This document shows, piece after piece, positions 22,281-35,309 of a stretch of DNA of 64,000 nucleotides. The notes beneath the pieces are model-generated. The model saw nothing but the letters and a program-made list of their open reading frames with translations, was not told the DNA's origin and ran no database searches. Numbering within the stretch: the stretch's first letter is position 1; the number at the start of each line of letters is the position of its first letter. Source of the stretch: Sporothrix humicola (Eukaryota > Ascomycota > Sordariomycetes > Ophiostomatales > Ophiostomataceae); contig WNYE01000061.1 in NCBI GenBank assembly GCA_021396245.1, positions 1 through 64,000 of the forward strand. Direction: 5' to 3'. The translations under genes were made by a program, and so were the position numbers.

Positions 22281-24510
22281 TGGAGAGGTTTTGCTGTGAG
22301 GTATGAAGGGGAGTTTGAAAACGTGGAAGTTTAAAAATAGCGAGCGTTCCTTTTTCTTTGCTTTGTCTTTTCTTCTTCAGTCTCTTCTTTTCACTTCTTT
22401 CTTTCTATTCTTCTATATATATGCGCTTGTGTGTGCATGTACATATTTTTTTCCCCCCTACCATTCTTTGCCCTTTTCTAGTTCTTGATTTTCTTTTCTT
22501 TTGTTCTATTTCTATTTTCTATTTATTACTTAGTCCTTTGTTGCTATCTTATTTATTTACCAAAATACCAGAGCCAAGTGCCTGGCTTCTTTCATAGCTT
22601 AAAAATATTACGACCCATCTATTCCTCCATTGGATCATACCATGAATGTTAGAGACATTGCAAGAAAGGAAAGGATGCCCGACCATCGGACGTCGGAGAA
22701 CGTCACTCACTCTGTTTTTAATCCATTTCGTCCGATTATCTACACGTTGGGTCTCACGCACCATGTCGCCTTTTTCTTCTTTTGCTTCCAGAAACGTCAT
22801 TAACCTTCTAACCTGTGGCCAAGTCGAAAAAGTGGTCATTCTTTCCCGAGGCCGCTTTTGTTAGGCTCCATGGCGCAGTGCGGGCCTAAAAAAGCTTCAT
22901 TGCTTTCTCGTGCAGCCTCGAGGAAACCGCCCGCATTTTCCTCCTTGTAAATGTGCCTTGCCTGATAGCTAGCACATCGCCTTTTCCTGGGACTTTCAGA
23001 ATAAAAAAAGTTCTTTATAGCAACTATTGATAATATTTGTCTATTCACTTTATCAAGGAAGTTTTCAGGAGAGAATATCAATCGTATCTTCCTTCTACTA
23101 AATGTTGATTGTCGACCTCGATTGACGTACAAAGCTTCAGGCGCCAGGGTCGCTGTCTCCACAGCCCCAGTGGATGGTCCCGCCTCACGCCCCTTCCCGT
23201 CCGCCCCGCCTGCGTTAGAGCCAACCGCAGCCTCGTCTGGATTTCTCTTCTCATCCTGTGATGGTCTTTCACCCCAACCTTTTTCATTTCATTGACCTTT
23301 GTTTCCTGCCGGTATCGCTTGAAAATACAAAAGTCTTGGGTCACGCCCTGTTATTTGGTCTTTTCTAGGTTTCTGGCAAGACATGGGCCCCTGTTCGAGG
23401 AGCAAATCTCAACAAACCCCTCCTTGTTCTTGTCTCTTTTTGGACTCAATCTGCACAGCGGCATATCAGCCCCAGGAATGGCCCAATGGCATCTTCTGTC
23501 AAACGGCTTGCAGTGAAGATCGCAAATAATGCATACACGGAAATGGAACCAGATTCAGTAAATGGACGCCACAAATGAAGCCTTGAGGGACCCCTAATTT
23601 TGAAATAAAGTTAAATTTTGGCAACTGGGCAGAGATCGTGATGAATGAACAGATTTTTTTGTCAATTTTGCTTCCCGTACCCGTATTTCTTGAAGAATCC
23701 TAGAATCCAATCCGACATTATCACTGCTTTGGCTTTGGTTTGTTACTCACTCATCATCGCAAATATTTGGTGGAACGAGGGCTCCCCATGTGATGAGGCA
23801 CTGTTGAGATAGGCGCCTCCTAAATAGGAAAGGTCACTGTGTTGGGTCTGCCTGGGCGCTTGGACGCTGCAGCTATTTAGACTCTATTGACTTTGGGAGG
23901 CGGTGGCTTGTCATTTGGGAGACGTTGAGGCTCTGCACGGGCTATTTCCCACCACATGTGGCGCGTTTTGTCGTCTCGTTTCCTTGCCTCTCCCTTCCAT
24001 TGCTCTGTTTGTCAAGGCGAGACAAGTTTAACAGAATAGACAGACAGACATGTTTCAATTTTTCTACTTGCCTGCAAAGGGCAGGCGAATGAACCGCTTC
24101 GAGGATGCGTGGCTGGGTCTGGTGTGGTCTGGGCCAGAGCCTATGCGCAAAGAGAGTTTGGCTTGGGGAACAATGTGTTTTCAGCTCAACCTCAAATAAT
24201 GCATTATTTGGTAGAGATCCTGGTCGCCTGTGTTGTGCAAGAAAGAAAAGAGGGTTGCAACGGAAAGATGTTCAGCCTTGCCTTCCACTGGGTTCCCATT
24301 CTTTTCTTTTTGTCAATTTCTCTCCGCTGTCCCCATTCTTCTTCATTTCATTTATTTAATGTTCTTGTGCGCCCTTTCTTTTGCTTTGCGACCTGTTGTG
24401 ACATCATTCCACGATATTGACATTAGGTCTCTTATACGATAACCACGAGAGCTGGATAGTCAACAAACAGAACACCGATCTTTCTCATTCCTTCTTCCAC
24501 AACAGACACG
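22281..24510. other. Intergenic, no gene recognised
   Basis: 22281-22560 is T-rich and probably includes the 3' untranslated region of the 7-TM gene. 22620-24400 has scattered open frames without recognisable content. 24285-24510 is pyrimidine-rich and leads into the start at 24511, fitting a 5' leader of the next gene. Confidence 0.55.
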
Positions 24511-25530
24511 ATGTTCGACGCGATAATATCTCGGCCTACGGGCCGCCTCGCGGGCTCGCTCCTCGTCTTCCTCGCCGCCACCTCAAGTTTACCACAGCTC
24601 GTCTCAGCAAGCACCGACGCACCTTGCTATGACCCGACAGGCGCCGTCGCACTAGGGTACTACCCTTGCGACCCGACCGCCTACATCACCAACTGTTGCG
24701 CGGCTGGCTACACCTGCTTCAGCAACTCGCTCTGTGTCGTCACGGGCGAGTCCGAGTCGTACCCGAATTTGACTGTGGGCGCCGTCTCGCGTGCCATGTG
24801 CACCAACCCGCAGTGGAACAATGATATCTGCGGCGACTTTTGCGTCACCGGCCTCGACAATGCCGACGGCGAGATGGTGGCCTGCGGCGACAACCACTTT
24901 TGCTGCCTCGGCGACTACAACGCGGGCCTCTGCAACTGTTCGCTGTCGTCGCCCAACGAGGGCGACAGTTTTGTGGTCAACAACGGCAAGGCGCAGACGA
25001 TTATCGGCGAGACGGCCGCCTTCACAGGCACCGTGTCCTACCTAACGTCGCAGCCGACACCGTCGCCCACATCAGCCAAAACCACGTCCGGATCGTCGTC
25101 CAAAACCACCAGCCCCAGTTCGTCTGGCTCCTCGGCGACAGGGCCAAGCGCGTCAGCATCCGGATCTGGCACGCCGTCACCGGCCCCCAAGAAGAACTCG
25201 CATACAATGGCTTTGGGCCTCGGTGTCGGGCTGGGTGTCGGTATCCCACTGCTTGCCATTGCGGGCTTCCTGATTTACAAGTTTGGGCCTCGGAAGAATA
25301 GGAACGGCGGCGGTAGCGGTGGTCGCCGGCAACTGCCGACCGATCTGGCCCTGGACGGTACCGCATTCGGCGAGCAGATGGCTATGCAGGGCAACGCATA
25401 TCGTCGAGGAGATGCGGCCGCCAGTGCCAGCCTTCTCGGCAATCATAACCTGCCTGGTCACCGTCTCAATCTTAACGAGATGGGCGAAGTGCCGCCGCCG
25501 CCGCCACAAGTGCGCCACGATGTCGGTTGA
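24511..25530 (+). CDS. Secreted-ectodomain, cysteine-rich single-pass membrane protein
   Basis: A single exon of 339 aa. Layout: signal peptide (about 1-33, hydrophobic core LAGSLLVFLAATSS, likely cleavage after VSA); an ectodomain with 14 cysteines (39, 53, 62, 63, 69, 75, 97, 107, 111, 125, 131, 132, 141, 143), including two CC pairs and a CNC; a Ser/Thr/Pro-rich, probably O-mannosylated stalk (about 181-229); one transmembrane helix (about 233-257, Gly-rich GLGVGLGVGIPLL); and an 80-residue cytoplasmic tail starting with Lys/Arg and ending in a Pro run. This is the general plan of fungal wall-stress sensors (WSC/Mid2-like) and similar surface proteins, but the cysteine spacing does not clearly match the WSC domain. 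Function is therefore only suggested. It converges on the hydrolase-fold gene, 222 bp apart. Confidence 0.8.
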   Translation: MFDAIISRPTGRLAGSLLVFLAATSSLPQLVSASTDAPCYDPTGAVALGYYPCDPTAYITNCCAAGYTCFSNSLCVVTGESESYPNLTVGAVSRAMCTNPQWNNDICGDFCVTGLDNADGEMVACGDNHFCCLGDYNAGLCNCSLSSPNEGDSFVVNNGKAQTIIGETAAFTGTVSYLTSQPTPSPTSAKTTSGSSSKTTSPSSSGSSATGPSASASGSGTPSPAPKKNSHTMALGLGVGLGVGIPLLAIAGFLIYKFGPRKNRNGGGSGGRRQLPTDLALDGTAFGEQMAMQGNAYRRGDAAASASLLGNHNLPGHRLNLNEMGEVPPPPPQVRHDVG

Positions 25531-25752
25531 TTGTTGAGTCGAGGGTGCGAATATCGGCACCGAGGAGTTGTTTGCATTTCTGTCTTGTTCAGTATCATAA
25601 TGTCCGTGATGTTCCTTTGTGGCGTGTCGCCGTCTCATATTTTGTTGGTTTTTATTGTTCTTTGTGAGATTGATATGTCCATGACATAGATTTTTTATTC
25701 ATAATCATTAAATATTCTTGATATGAGAGCTGATATTTGTGTTCCGGCCATC

Positions 25753-27427
25753 TTAGGGTGGATTGTTGTCCATGTGTTCATCCAGCCAGTCGAGCAGAAT
25801 GGCTTGGCCGTCTTCACCCAGCTCGAGGCTGTCATCTGCCGGTGCATCAACACCAGCCATGCGCACGCGGTGTTCAGACTCGCTGCTGCGCATTTCCATG
25901 TCGTTGTCAATGTGTCTGGTGTCGGTATATATGGGAACTAAGACGGAATGTTTGTCCTGTTGCCTCTTGATCTCGACCTTGTCGATGCCACGGCGCATGA
26001 GGCTCGCCATCTCGTCAGCCTGCATGGCAAAAGAATTGTTCTCGTTTGTTGCCTCTGGAATCTTTCGCGGCCTCGTGCTGGTGCCTGGCTTCTTTGCTCT
26101 CGTGGGCTTTACTGTCGGTGGGGACTCATCCGGTGATGTATGCAAAAAAAGTGCCGACGGGATGGCGAGAGTAGACTTTAGCGGTGGGAATGCGAGGTAA
26201 GCTTTACGGGACGTTCCGAGAATTTCCATGGCAAAGGTCCTCTTTCCAAAAGCCTGTGGTGTTGTTGCCAGGCCGTCCTTTTCCTCTTCCTCCTCCAACT
26301 TGGCCTCGCTTTCTTCCAGCAGCCTCCGGCTAGTGTCTCTGTCGAGATGGAGAGGGGCGATGAGCTGTCCGGTTGTCCTGAAGAACAGGCTGGGGCTGGC
26401 AAACGCGTCAAACAAGTCTGGCGGCTGGCGGAAGAGCTCTGGTAGTGCGCGGATTCCTGGAGTGACTTTCTGGACGGACGCAGCGTCGTCTGATACAGGT
26501 ATGCTGTCTTCTGTCATGCCCACATACGCCGTCCAGTTGTAGATGCCGTTGTACGCGGCCACGCCTCGTATAGCCACGCGATGTGGTGGATGTGTCTCCG
26601 TCAGGGCCAGGGCGGTAGCTAGTCCGGCACTCATATATGAGCCATAGACGTAGAAATCGCGGCGCAGGAAATGGCGATGCCCATCTGCTGCTCGAGTCGA
26701 GGCCGACAAGGGTGGCGCAAGGTGCTTTTTGATCCAGTCATACGCGAACAAGACATCGTGAAGTGGTTTTGGCCATAGGTATGACGGTGGTGCGATCTCG
26801 TCCGGATCCTGCGAGTCCTGGTCGAGCCGAGCTCTGCCTGTTGACCACCGGTAACGGATGGCTGCAATAGGGTAATTTTGCCGAAGAAGAAAGCCTGGCG
26901 GCGGCCTTAATGCCCCTTCTTGTACATCATGAGTCTGGTCGATGCCGCCCTCTTCACCTTCCACATCCAAGGGAGGATGGTCATATGGAGGTAAATAGAT
27001 GAGTAAAGGCGCTGTTGGTGGATGTTTGTGGACATTGTACAAGCTTTATGAATTGTTAGCGTATGTACGGAGTGTCGATATTCAAAAAAAGAAAACAAAA
27101 AGCCATTCCTCACCTGACAATGATGCTGCCCGACGAAGCACAGGGCACAAGGACGTGTTCAATGTCTTGCTGACCGACAACGTGGCCAATGTCGTCTAAT
27201 GCGCGAGCTGAAAATGCCCTCACCGAACCCTGGAGCCTCGAAGTGAGACCGGGCGCAGTCCAGCTTGGCCGGTGTGCCTCACCTTGTGCAGAAACAGCGA
27301 GCCAGCGGTTTGTTCTGCGGACACAACAACGGGCCACCCACAACGGCCGGCCATGTCGTCCAAGATGTAGAATGCCATCGCCGATCGAACGTGACATCGC
27401 GGCTAGTGTTGCAGCCTCGGGAGGCAT
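25753..27427 (-). CDS. Alpha/beta-hydrolase-fold protein, fungal type
   Basis: Two exons, complement of 27114-27427 and 25753-27043, joined in phase 2 over a 70-bp intron (donor GTGAGG, branch CTAAC, acceptor AAG), giving 534 aa. A second Met 30 bp downstream could be the true start. Residues about 97-125 read GSIIVSLYNV... then PLLIYLPPYDHP, the first strand and oxyanion-type loop. Further on come PIAAIRYRWS, HDVLFAYDWIKKHL and the nucleophile-elbow region YVYGSYMSAGLA with Ser at about 243, where the usual GxSxG is changed to YMSAG. The C-terminal third has an acidic run (EEEEE), FPPLKSTLAIPSALFLH, and a Lys/Arg-Pro-rich insertion. The fold assignment is fairly safe; the substrate is unknown and the altered elbow leaves catalysis open. 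Confidence 0.8.
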
Positions 27428-28956
27428 CCAACGGCCGATGACTGAAACCCTGGCGGGGACGCCTCTGGGCCCCTTCTTTTTCTTTTGTCCTTCAGAGAAT
27501 GCACTTCGGACTCAAAGGGTCACCTGCATATCATGGTGTCTTTAAACCGGTTGAAGATGTCCTTGTTGTAGAAAACCTGGCCGGGGGCGCGTTGGTGGTA
27601 GGTCAGATCGAATCAAAGCGAATGAAAAGAGACAAGCATGCAAAAGGACCTGGAAAAACGCGTGTCCAAGCTCAAAAGCCGGCCCAGACTTGGCCAATTG
27701 GGGAAGTTCGAGGGTAACGTGAGTTTGTCACATGCAGGGTGTCAAGTCTAACCAAAAACTGGACGAACGCAAATGAACAGTAGACTTCCTGAAGAAATGT
27801 CGTGCAACTCGGCCGTTCGCCGTGGCTTTACCTGCTCGCAAAGTGTGTGGCGTACGTCAATGTCGAGTTTGTGTGCTTCGTAGCACCGCGTTGTCTTGGA
27901 CCGTGATGTTCCTTTTTCACATCTTGCAGCAAACACGCGCTAGATGCTGGGAGTGGTGCTAAATCTAGGGCTACTTTGACAGGCACGTCCAATCGCCGAA
28001 CGCGCCTGCCAAACATGTTTTTATGCCTGTACACCACCCACGTTGCAGGGGAAAGAACGATTTGCCACCCAATGCGCTAGTCCCAAAACGGAAGTAACCT
28101 GTACCTTTCGAGAAAATAGCTGATGCCGAAAGAGAAACAGAGAACGTCAAAGAGACGATAGTTGAGGCGTTGATAGAACAAAAGGGCCCTTACAAAGTCA
28201 AAGACCAGATGTCCTGAATCGTGCACCTTGGTATCAACTTTGCATAAGTTAAACTGCCCGGCAAATATGAGGAAAAGGCGACGAGAATATCAAAAAAATA
28301 CGCGGGCAAAATCAAGAAATTAGCTTTTGATCGAACGCAGAGTGCGGTTATTGTGGGGAAAGACCACACCAACAACACTGACAGGGGAAGGCTCCCGGGA
28401 ACAAGGAAAGCGCTAGCTTGTTGCTTCACGTCATCGCCTGCTGGAACGAAAAGAATCCATTTTATGGCCCTTTCTTTTTCAACCCTTTGCTCCTTCCCCA
28501 GGTTACGCACTCGCTCTGTCATATTTATTGTGCATTTGCCCATCGCTGCTTCCACTTTTCGAGGTCTTGGCAATTGCTTGTTTTTTGTCAAACTGCTAGT
28601 TCGGGTCTCTCCTACCGTTTCTGTCTGTCTCACGTGGTGGCATCGACAGCATTTGCCTCCTTTTCGCCCAAACAACTCGCGCCTTCTGCCTCTCTCAACC
28701 ATTTCGTCGCAGCGCCAAGAGCTGGCCCGGAACACGAGGAAGACAACCTGTCCTATTTCTGATCTCCGGCAGAATTTCGGACCTCGCGCATGGTGCCGGC
28801 CGATAGCATATAGAGAGTACGCCGCCAGGACGCATCGCCTACATCCATCCCTTGCTACACAAACTCCGACAACAGCTCTACCTCGACATCTAGACCTAAT
28901 GGACTCGCCATAGAACGAAAACCATTCAACAACGCTGGCCTCGCTGCACCCTCACC
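27428..28956. other. Divergent intergenic region, hydrolase-fold gene and TOK1-like gene
   Basis: 1.5 kb between divergent start codons, with no recognisable coding sequence. 28190-28735 is open on the minus strand, but the translation has no family features. The region must contain both promoters; a pyrimidine-rich segment (28450-28700) lies on the TOK1 sense strand. Confidence 0.55.
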
Positions 28957-31900
28957 ATGGACGACTCGGCCGGCCAGGCCGTCGGGGAGTATGAGGCTGA
29001 GTTCGATCAGCTGGGCCGGCCCAAAGGCCCGTCGCGGCAAAACAGCATGACTGCGCCGGTAGCCGCGAGCACAAATGCAAATGTCGGGGCGATACCCGGC
29101 GCTGTAACCAAAACGGGCGGCCATCTCATGAGCCTCGATGCCCTCATGACCGGCCGACAGAGCAACCTCGACGAATGCATCGACAAGATCGACAAACGCG
29201 AGAGCTTCACCATGGATCGCCGTGCCATCGATGCTGCCGCTATGGCCTACGACCGGCGAGCTGCAGATCTGGCAGCCGAATTCAACACCGACAAAGGCGA
29301 CTTCAACCTGTCCCCGAGCCGCTGGTGGTTTGCGTCTTCGGCGTTCCCAATGGTTGCTGCAACGCTCGGCCCTGTCGCGTCTGCTTTCAGTATCTGCGCA
29401 CTCGTCCGGCCGTGGCGGCAGGAGATCCTTGCCGGCGAGACGATCGATACAGCCATCTTTATAAAGGATCCGATATGGTAAGTGTGGCTACCCTGAGACA
29501 CATTTGGCCGGTCCCCTAACACGATACTAGGCTTACTTGCGTCAATGCCGTCCAGCTGGCGATTGCATTGGCAGCGAATATGTTCCTTCTCCTGAACATG
29601 GCCCGCCGCGTCCGGTTTTCAGTGGCCCAGCCCATCACCATGGTCGGCTGGTACTTTTCCTCACTTGCTCTGATTTCCTTGATAGCCACGGCGTCTAGTC
29701 CACTCAAGTCTGGTATCAGCCCAGATAAACACTTGGTGTGGTCGCAGGCCTTTTACTATGCCATCTACTCGGCCGTTTTGTACATGCTTGTGGCCTCGCT
29801 CATGGTTGTGACCTTTGTCGGCGCATGGTCCGGCCATTACCCCAAAGACTTCCAACTCACAAACAGCCAGCGGACGTTGATGCTGCAGACCATCATGTTT
29901 CTCATGTATCTGCTTATCGGCGCGCTGATCTTCTCGCATATTGAGGGCTGGGCCTATCTCGACGCCGTCTACTGGGCAGATGTCACGCTATTTACTATCG
30001 GTTTTGGCGACTTTGCTGCAGAGACGACCCTGGGCCGTGCCCTTCTTTTCCCTTATGCCCTCATTGGCATTATCAGCCTCGGTCTGGTCATTGGCTCAAT
30101 TCGAAGCCTTGCGCTAGAGCGCGGTCGACGACGACTAGATGCTCGAATGACGGAGAAAAACCGTCGCAAATTTCTCAAGACCCTGCACAAGAAGGGAAAG
30201 GATGACATCCTCAGCCCCATCCGGGATATACCCGAGTCTGAAGATGGGATTTCTCGTGGCAATTACGACGGTTCCTCCAGTTTCGAGGGACCTCGGCCGA
30301 ACACGACCGGTCTTACGGAATACGAACGCCGCGAAGAGGAGTTTAACATCATGCGTAAAATCCAGCGGCGCTCCGCACAACGGCGTCGCTGGATGGCCAT
30401 GGCCACATCTGGCGGCACATGGCTTGCCCTTTGGCTGATCGGCGCTTACATCTTCCAGACCTGTGAATACCCCTACCAGGGCTGGAACTACTTTGATGGT
30501 TTCTATCTGGCATTTGTCAGTCTGACCACGATTGGTTATGGCGATATGGTACCTATTTCCAATGCTGGCCGGTCTTTTTTTGTTTTCTGGTCTCTGTTGG
30601 CCCTACCAGCAACGACTATCCTCATTTCCAATGCGGGCGACACAATCGTAAAGGCTATCAGTGATGCAACGAATGCTGTCGGTCGTATTACAATTTTGCC
30701 CGGCGAGCGCGGCCTGAAACGGGACCTCAAAGAGTTTATCCGAGCAATGACGTGTGGTGTCATCTTCGACGATGTGGATATTGAAGAGGCCCCACCCGGT
30801 TTTCTGGGCGCTGCTCAGGAAGATCCCGCAGAACGAGATGAATCATTTGCTGAAGAGGAAGAAGACGAAGAGGAAGAAGCCGAGAAGGCCGTTGATGAGG
30901 CCGAGAAGGTCATGCGCGACCAGAACAAACCTGGCGGTGAGGAGACCGGCGAGCAGTCAGCCAACGAAAGCGCTGGTCCCAGCGGCACCGGTGGCCCATC
31001 TGCCGCCGCGAGAGGCGGGGAGAAAACAAATCGCGAGGATTACGCCTTCCAGGATCATGCAAACCCTGATGCCAACAACGGCACAGAGAAGCCTGCAGTT
31101 GAAACCGACCGAGCAGCGAAAGATGGTTCCTCGCAGGACACCTCTTCTAAGCCCATCACGCCGATAAAGAAGAGCAGCACATCTTTTGTTGAAAAGAAAG
31201 AACGGCCGAAACAACTCAAACGGGCCGCATCCGAATACTCACAGAGTAGCAAGAAAACAGCCAGCTCTGGGACCCTCTCCGGTACTGTTCACTCGTCGCG
31301 CCGGGGCGGCAAGTCAGCTGACACCGGGTCGGACTCAAACGGCGGGGCCTCAGGATATGCCCTCGGATCTATCTCGTCCGAGTCGATGCCACGGCTTAAT
31401 CTCCCCAAAGAACTCCCGGCCTCACGCGCCGAGTACCATTGCGTATTGGTCGACGAGATTGCACATGTCACGCAGCACCTCCGACATTCGCCGCCGCGGA
31501 AATACACTTTCCAGGAATGGGCGTGGTTTCTCAAGCTCATCGGCGAGGACGAACGCAATGCGGATCTGCACAAGCGAGCGCATACGAAGAAGCACAAGAA
31601 GGGCGGGCATGGCGGCCACAATGGCAATAATGGACACAATGGGCACGGAGGAGGCGGTGGGAATAATGGCGGTGGCGGCAATGGCGATGCTGATCCGACC
31701 AATGCCAAAAACTTGCTTGACCTGAACCCGGATAACGAGGACCCGTCGCGGCTGCAATGGAGCTGGGTCGGCGCCCGGAGTCCGCTTATGGGTAGCCAAG
31801 AGGAGGCTGAATGGATTCTGGACAAATTGACAAAGCGCCTCCAAGCGGAGCTACGAACGACGCGTGAGGCTATCGCCCTCTACCGCAAGCACCGCGAGGA

Positions 31901-32069
31901 GCGGCTTCAGGAAGATGAGGACGAACAGGAACGGCTGATGGGTAAAGAGTATCATCACAGCCAGAGTGGTGGTGAGGACGACGACCAACAACATGCGGAC
32001 CCGGGCCCGTACAGCCGCTCCGGGCATCTGAAGCGGCGCGAAACGCATCCAATCAAAGAAGAACCGTGA
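28957..32069 (+). CDS. TOK1: Two-pore outward-rectifier potassium channel, TOK1 type
   Basis: Two exons, 28957-29477 and 29531-32069, joined in phase 2 over a 53-bp intron (donor GTAAGT), giving 1019 aa (yeast Tok1 is 691). Fungal TOK channels sit in the plasma membrane with eight helices and two pore loops, and pass outward K+ current. Here the first four to five helices lie at about 120-275. The first pore signature is TIGFGD at 329-334 (29994-30011) and the second TIGYGD at 507-512 (30528-30545), each between hydrophobic helices. A charged Arg/Lys-rich linker (about 365-455) joins the halves. The C-terminal half (about 590-1019) is cytoplasmic: an acidic Glu/Asp run near 610-625, Ser/Gly/Ala-rich low complexity, a conserved-looking block CVLVDEIAHVTQHLRHSPP...YTFQEW, a His/Gly/Asn-rich stretch (31600-31690) and a closing coiled-coil-like charged segment. 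The long tail explains the extra length. Confidence 0.93.
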
Positions 32070-35000
32070 CTTGACGGTGTCTAGGCACATTTACGGGGTA
32101 TTTGTTTCCACGGCGTTGCAGATTTTTGGACTTTGGATATCAATATCATTTTGTTGGATTTATTTTACCCCATTGCGACTCGGTATGAATTTTAGCATTG
32201 GTTTAGGCATATTTTGGCTACAATTTCAATTCTGAATTTCTTATTCATTGTTTCTCGCTGCCTCTTTCATTACAACAGTGTTCGGCACATTCATCGAATG
32301 ACCGCAGCTGAACGCCTTTCCACCGAGATAATTATTGCGGCTTTTGCGGCCGGCAAATCCGGCAACGGCACAATTCGATTTGGAATAAAGAGTTCTGAAG
32401 AAGAAGAAAAAGGTGGTGTGCCACCGCCGTCGTACGACGGTCCAGAACGGGATACGGAATGTGTGCAGGGAAGGCAGGAGGCCGGATGCAGGATGCAAAG
32501 CAGTGGTTGTGACCACATGTGTGCGCAAAGGACAAGCTGAAACACGAGATGCCAACACCACACGCACAACCACCATCACGCCGCTTTTGCGTGCTGATGT
32601 GCACTGTTGCACATGTGCTTTGTGTATGCTTCGTGCATATCTTTTCTTTTGATCTGCAGCTCTCTGCATTTGAGTCCTATCCTCCTCATTTGTGCTGGAG
32701 CTTTGTCCCAATGCGGCCAGCTGAAACACTTGTCGACAGACCAAGATGCACCAGAGATGCGACCTTGACACTCGCAACAACAGACGACCTGCTTTACAGT
32801 GTGCTACGAATGCATCGCGCATCTTAACGGATTTCACCCTCTCTATTATTGCAGCAAGAGTCGGTGCAGCACGTTCCCGACCTCACTGCACGGTTGCAGC
32901 AAGAATGCCAGGTCAGTTTTTCTCCTCTCTTTTTTTCTCAATGTATGACCTCGTTTTACATCCTAATTTTCTTTGTCCACCCCCCCTCCAGCAACTGCAG
33001 AAAAACTAACCACCGGTGGCGAGAAGGAGACACTTATTTCGTTCGATATTTGTCCATCCCCTCCCAAATGTGTAAATACGGGCAGCGGAGGAAGGACAGG
33101 AGGGGAAAGCGTTTCAGAATTATGCATACTGGGAGACAAAGAGGATTCTTTCAACGACATCGGCGACTAAGCTCTCAGACGCGTTCGTTACCAAATATCA
33201 CGATTTTACTTCGTGTGATATTGGGTTTTTTATCATCTTGCCCCTTGGTATTGTTCTTTCTTACTATATCTTATTCCAACAGCTCTCGTTCCCATCTCCG
33301 GCCGGGCCTTGTTCGTTGCCAACCACGGGCCGGCGACGGACAACCACGACGATCCCCCCCCCTGAGACACTGCAAAACGACAACCACACCATGAGCATCC
33401 GAGGACCCTTCCCCTGCAGGCGTCCCAAAAGGACGAGATGGAGGCATCAAAACGGCGCCCCAAGGACCAGAAAAGGAAAAAGGCTGGCAAATATGCATAA
33501 GAGGGGATATATAATATAGGTCGTCCACGTACGACACTGTCTCGCCACTTTCTTTTCAGATGTCGCTGGCTTTTTACTTTATTTACTCTTGTCAACTTTT
33601 CTTTCCTTATTTTTCAACCGGTGCACCGGAAGCATCACGTCCACGAATCTGGCTAGTGGCCGTTCTGTTTCGTTTCTTTCACTCGCACCGTTCACGCCCT
33701 CTCTCCCTTTATTCTCTGTGCACATTTTTATTCTGTGGTTCCCGTGTTCCCCGGAGTGGCTTTGGCCAACAACCTAGCGCTTATGTCGACTAAGATCCTA
33801 CCTATCCCTCACGACTTTATTGACGGCTACGTTCACTTTCTATCTCGCTTTTATTCTACATTTCACTTCTTTGCTTCTTTGTTATACCCCCTATAGCAAG
33901 CGCATTCATGGGGTATATCATAGCCAAAGAAAACAACATCCTGTGAGCGCATCAAGACATTGTGTCGTCTACGCAGTGCGGACGAAACAACAGTCTAGAC
34001 GCTATTTATTTTCACCGGTCACCCAGAGTCTTGCCGTGGCTGGCCCGAACCAGCCCCCAAACACAGGCTTGCGGAGGACAATGGTGTTCCAGCCACCAAC
34101 ATTCACACAGGACAGCTCGCCAGGCCATGGCCGACCGAGAGCCTTGAGAAGACCCATCCCTCCCCTTCCCAGCCACACATGGTTGGGCGGTGGTCGAGGT
34201 ATATGGCTGCTATTCTAACCATACTCTGTTCTTGTGGAATGGCAGAAGGAGGAAAGAGAAACAAAACATGAACGATTCATGCGCCGGCAAAGTAAGAGCC
34301 TCCCTGTTATTTTCGGTTCGACGGCGAGTACCGCGACCGTAAATAACTAGGATAAGGGGTGGAGAGGCCAAATCAGCCATACCATGGGCAGAAAAGCATC
34401 GCTAAAATTCAAAATTCAAAATTCAGCGACATGTCGGAGGAACGACCAAACAACGAAAGAATGGTAAAGGTGGACAACCTATGCGACATGTAAAGGAAAC
34501 CGGTGAGTTAGAGTCTGCAGTTTTGGAGTCGGGCCAGAACAACAGCACAAAACATCACTGCATGAGCAACTGCATGGAATCGTCCAAGAAAGGAAGCTAT
34601 ATCAAAATCAACAACCAAAATTACGTGCCATCTACCTCCATCTCCTGCACATAACTGAGTCTCCTTACCTCGTTTCCTCGCGTTTTGGACGTTATCATGG
34701 TCCGCGAAATTCCGTTCTGGGAAAGCCAGCCTGCGCTTCCGTGCCAGATTGGGAATTGGCGAAGCAAAAAGCACAGCAAGCACGGCTGCACAGGAACACA
34801 GGCATCCACTGAACCACAGACGAGGAAACACTGGAGAATCTCGCACAGCTGCGGAACCTAGAACCTGCAGAGAGTTAGAGTTGGCTGAAGCTGCACACAC
34901 CTGCAGGAAAACAGAAAAAGGAGGCCACGGCGCACCACTGGCCTAGTGGAAGTGGTCTTGGGTTTCCTGCCCTATGCATATGTCGGCAGTCCACTGCAAG

Positions 35001-35309
35001 CCGAGTTTTTATCTTTCCTGTCTCGGCCCTCCGGCCTGCGCCTTCATCACGCCCGCCCCCTCCTCCTTTTCTTCTTCCTGTCCAAGCTATCCTATCCTCC
35101 CGTACCTCAATTTCAGCGTCGTTGGTTTTGGAGCCCGTCACGCCCGGCGCGGTCCTCTGTTGCGTCGCCATTCCCCTCCATGCGTGTGTCGGCATTGCCC
35201 AAACCTGGCAAGCAAACGAGCACCATGCAATGGAAGGATGACAAAAAGCACCACCACCAGGTCCGCAAACGGAGCTACACACACACACTATCATAGCACA
35301 AAGACAGGA

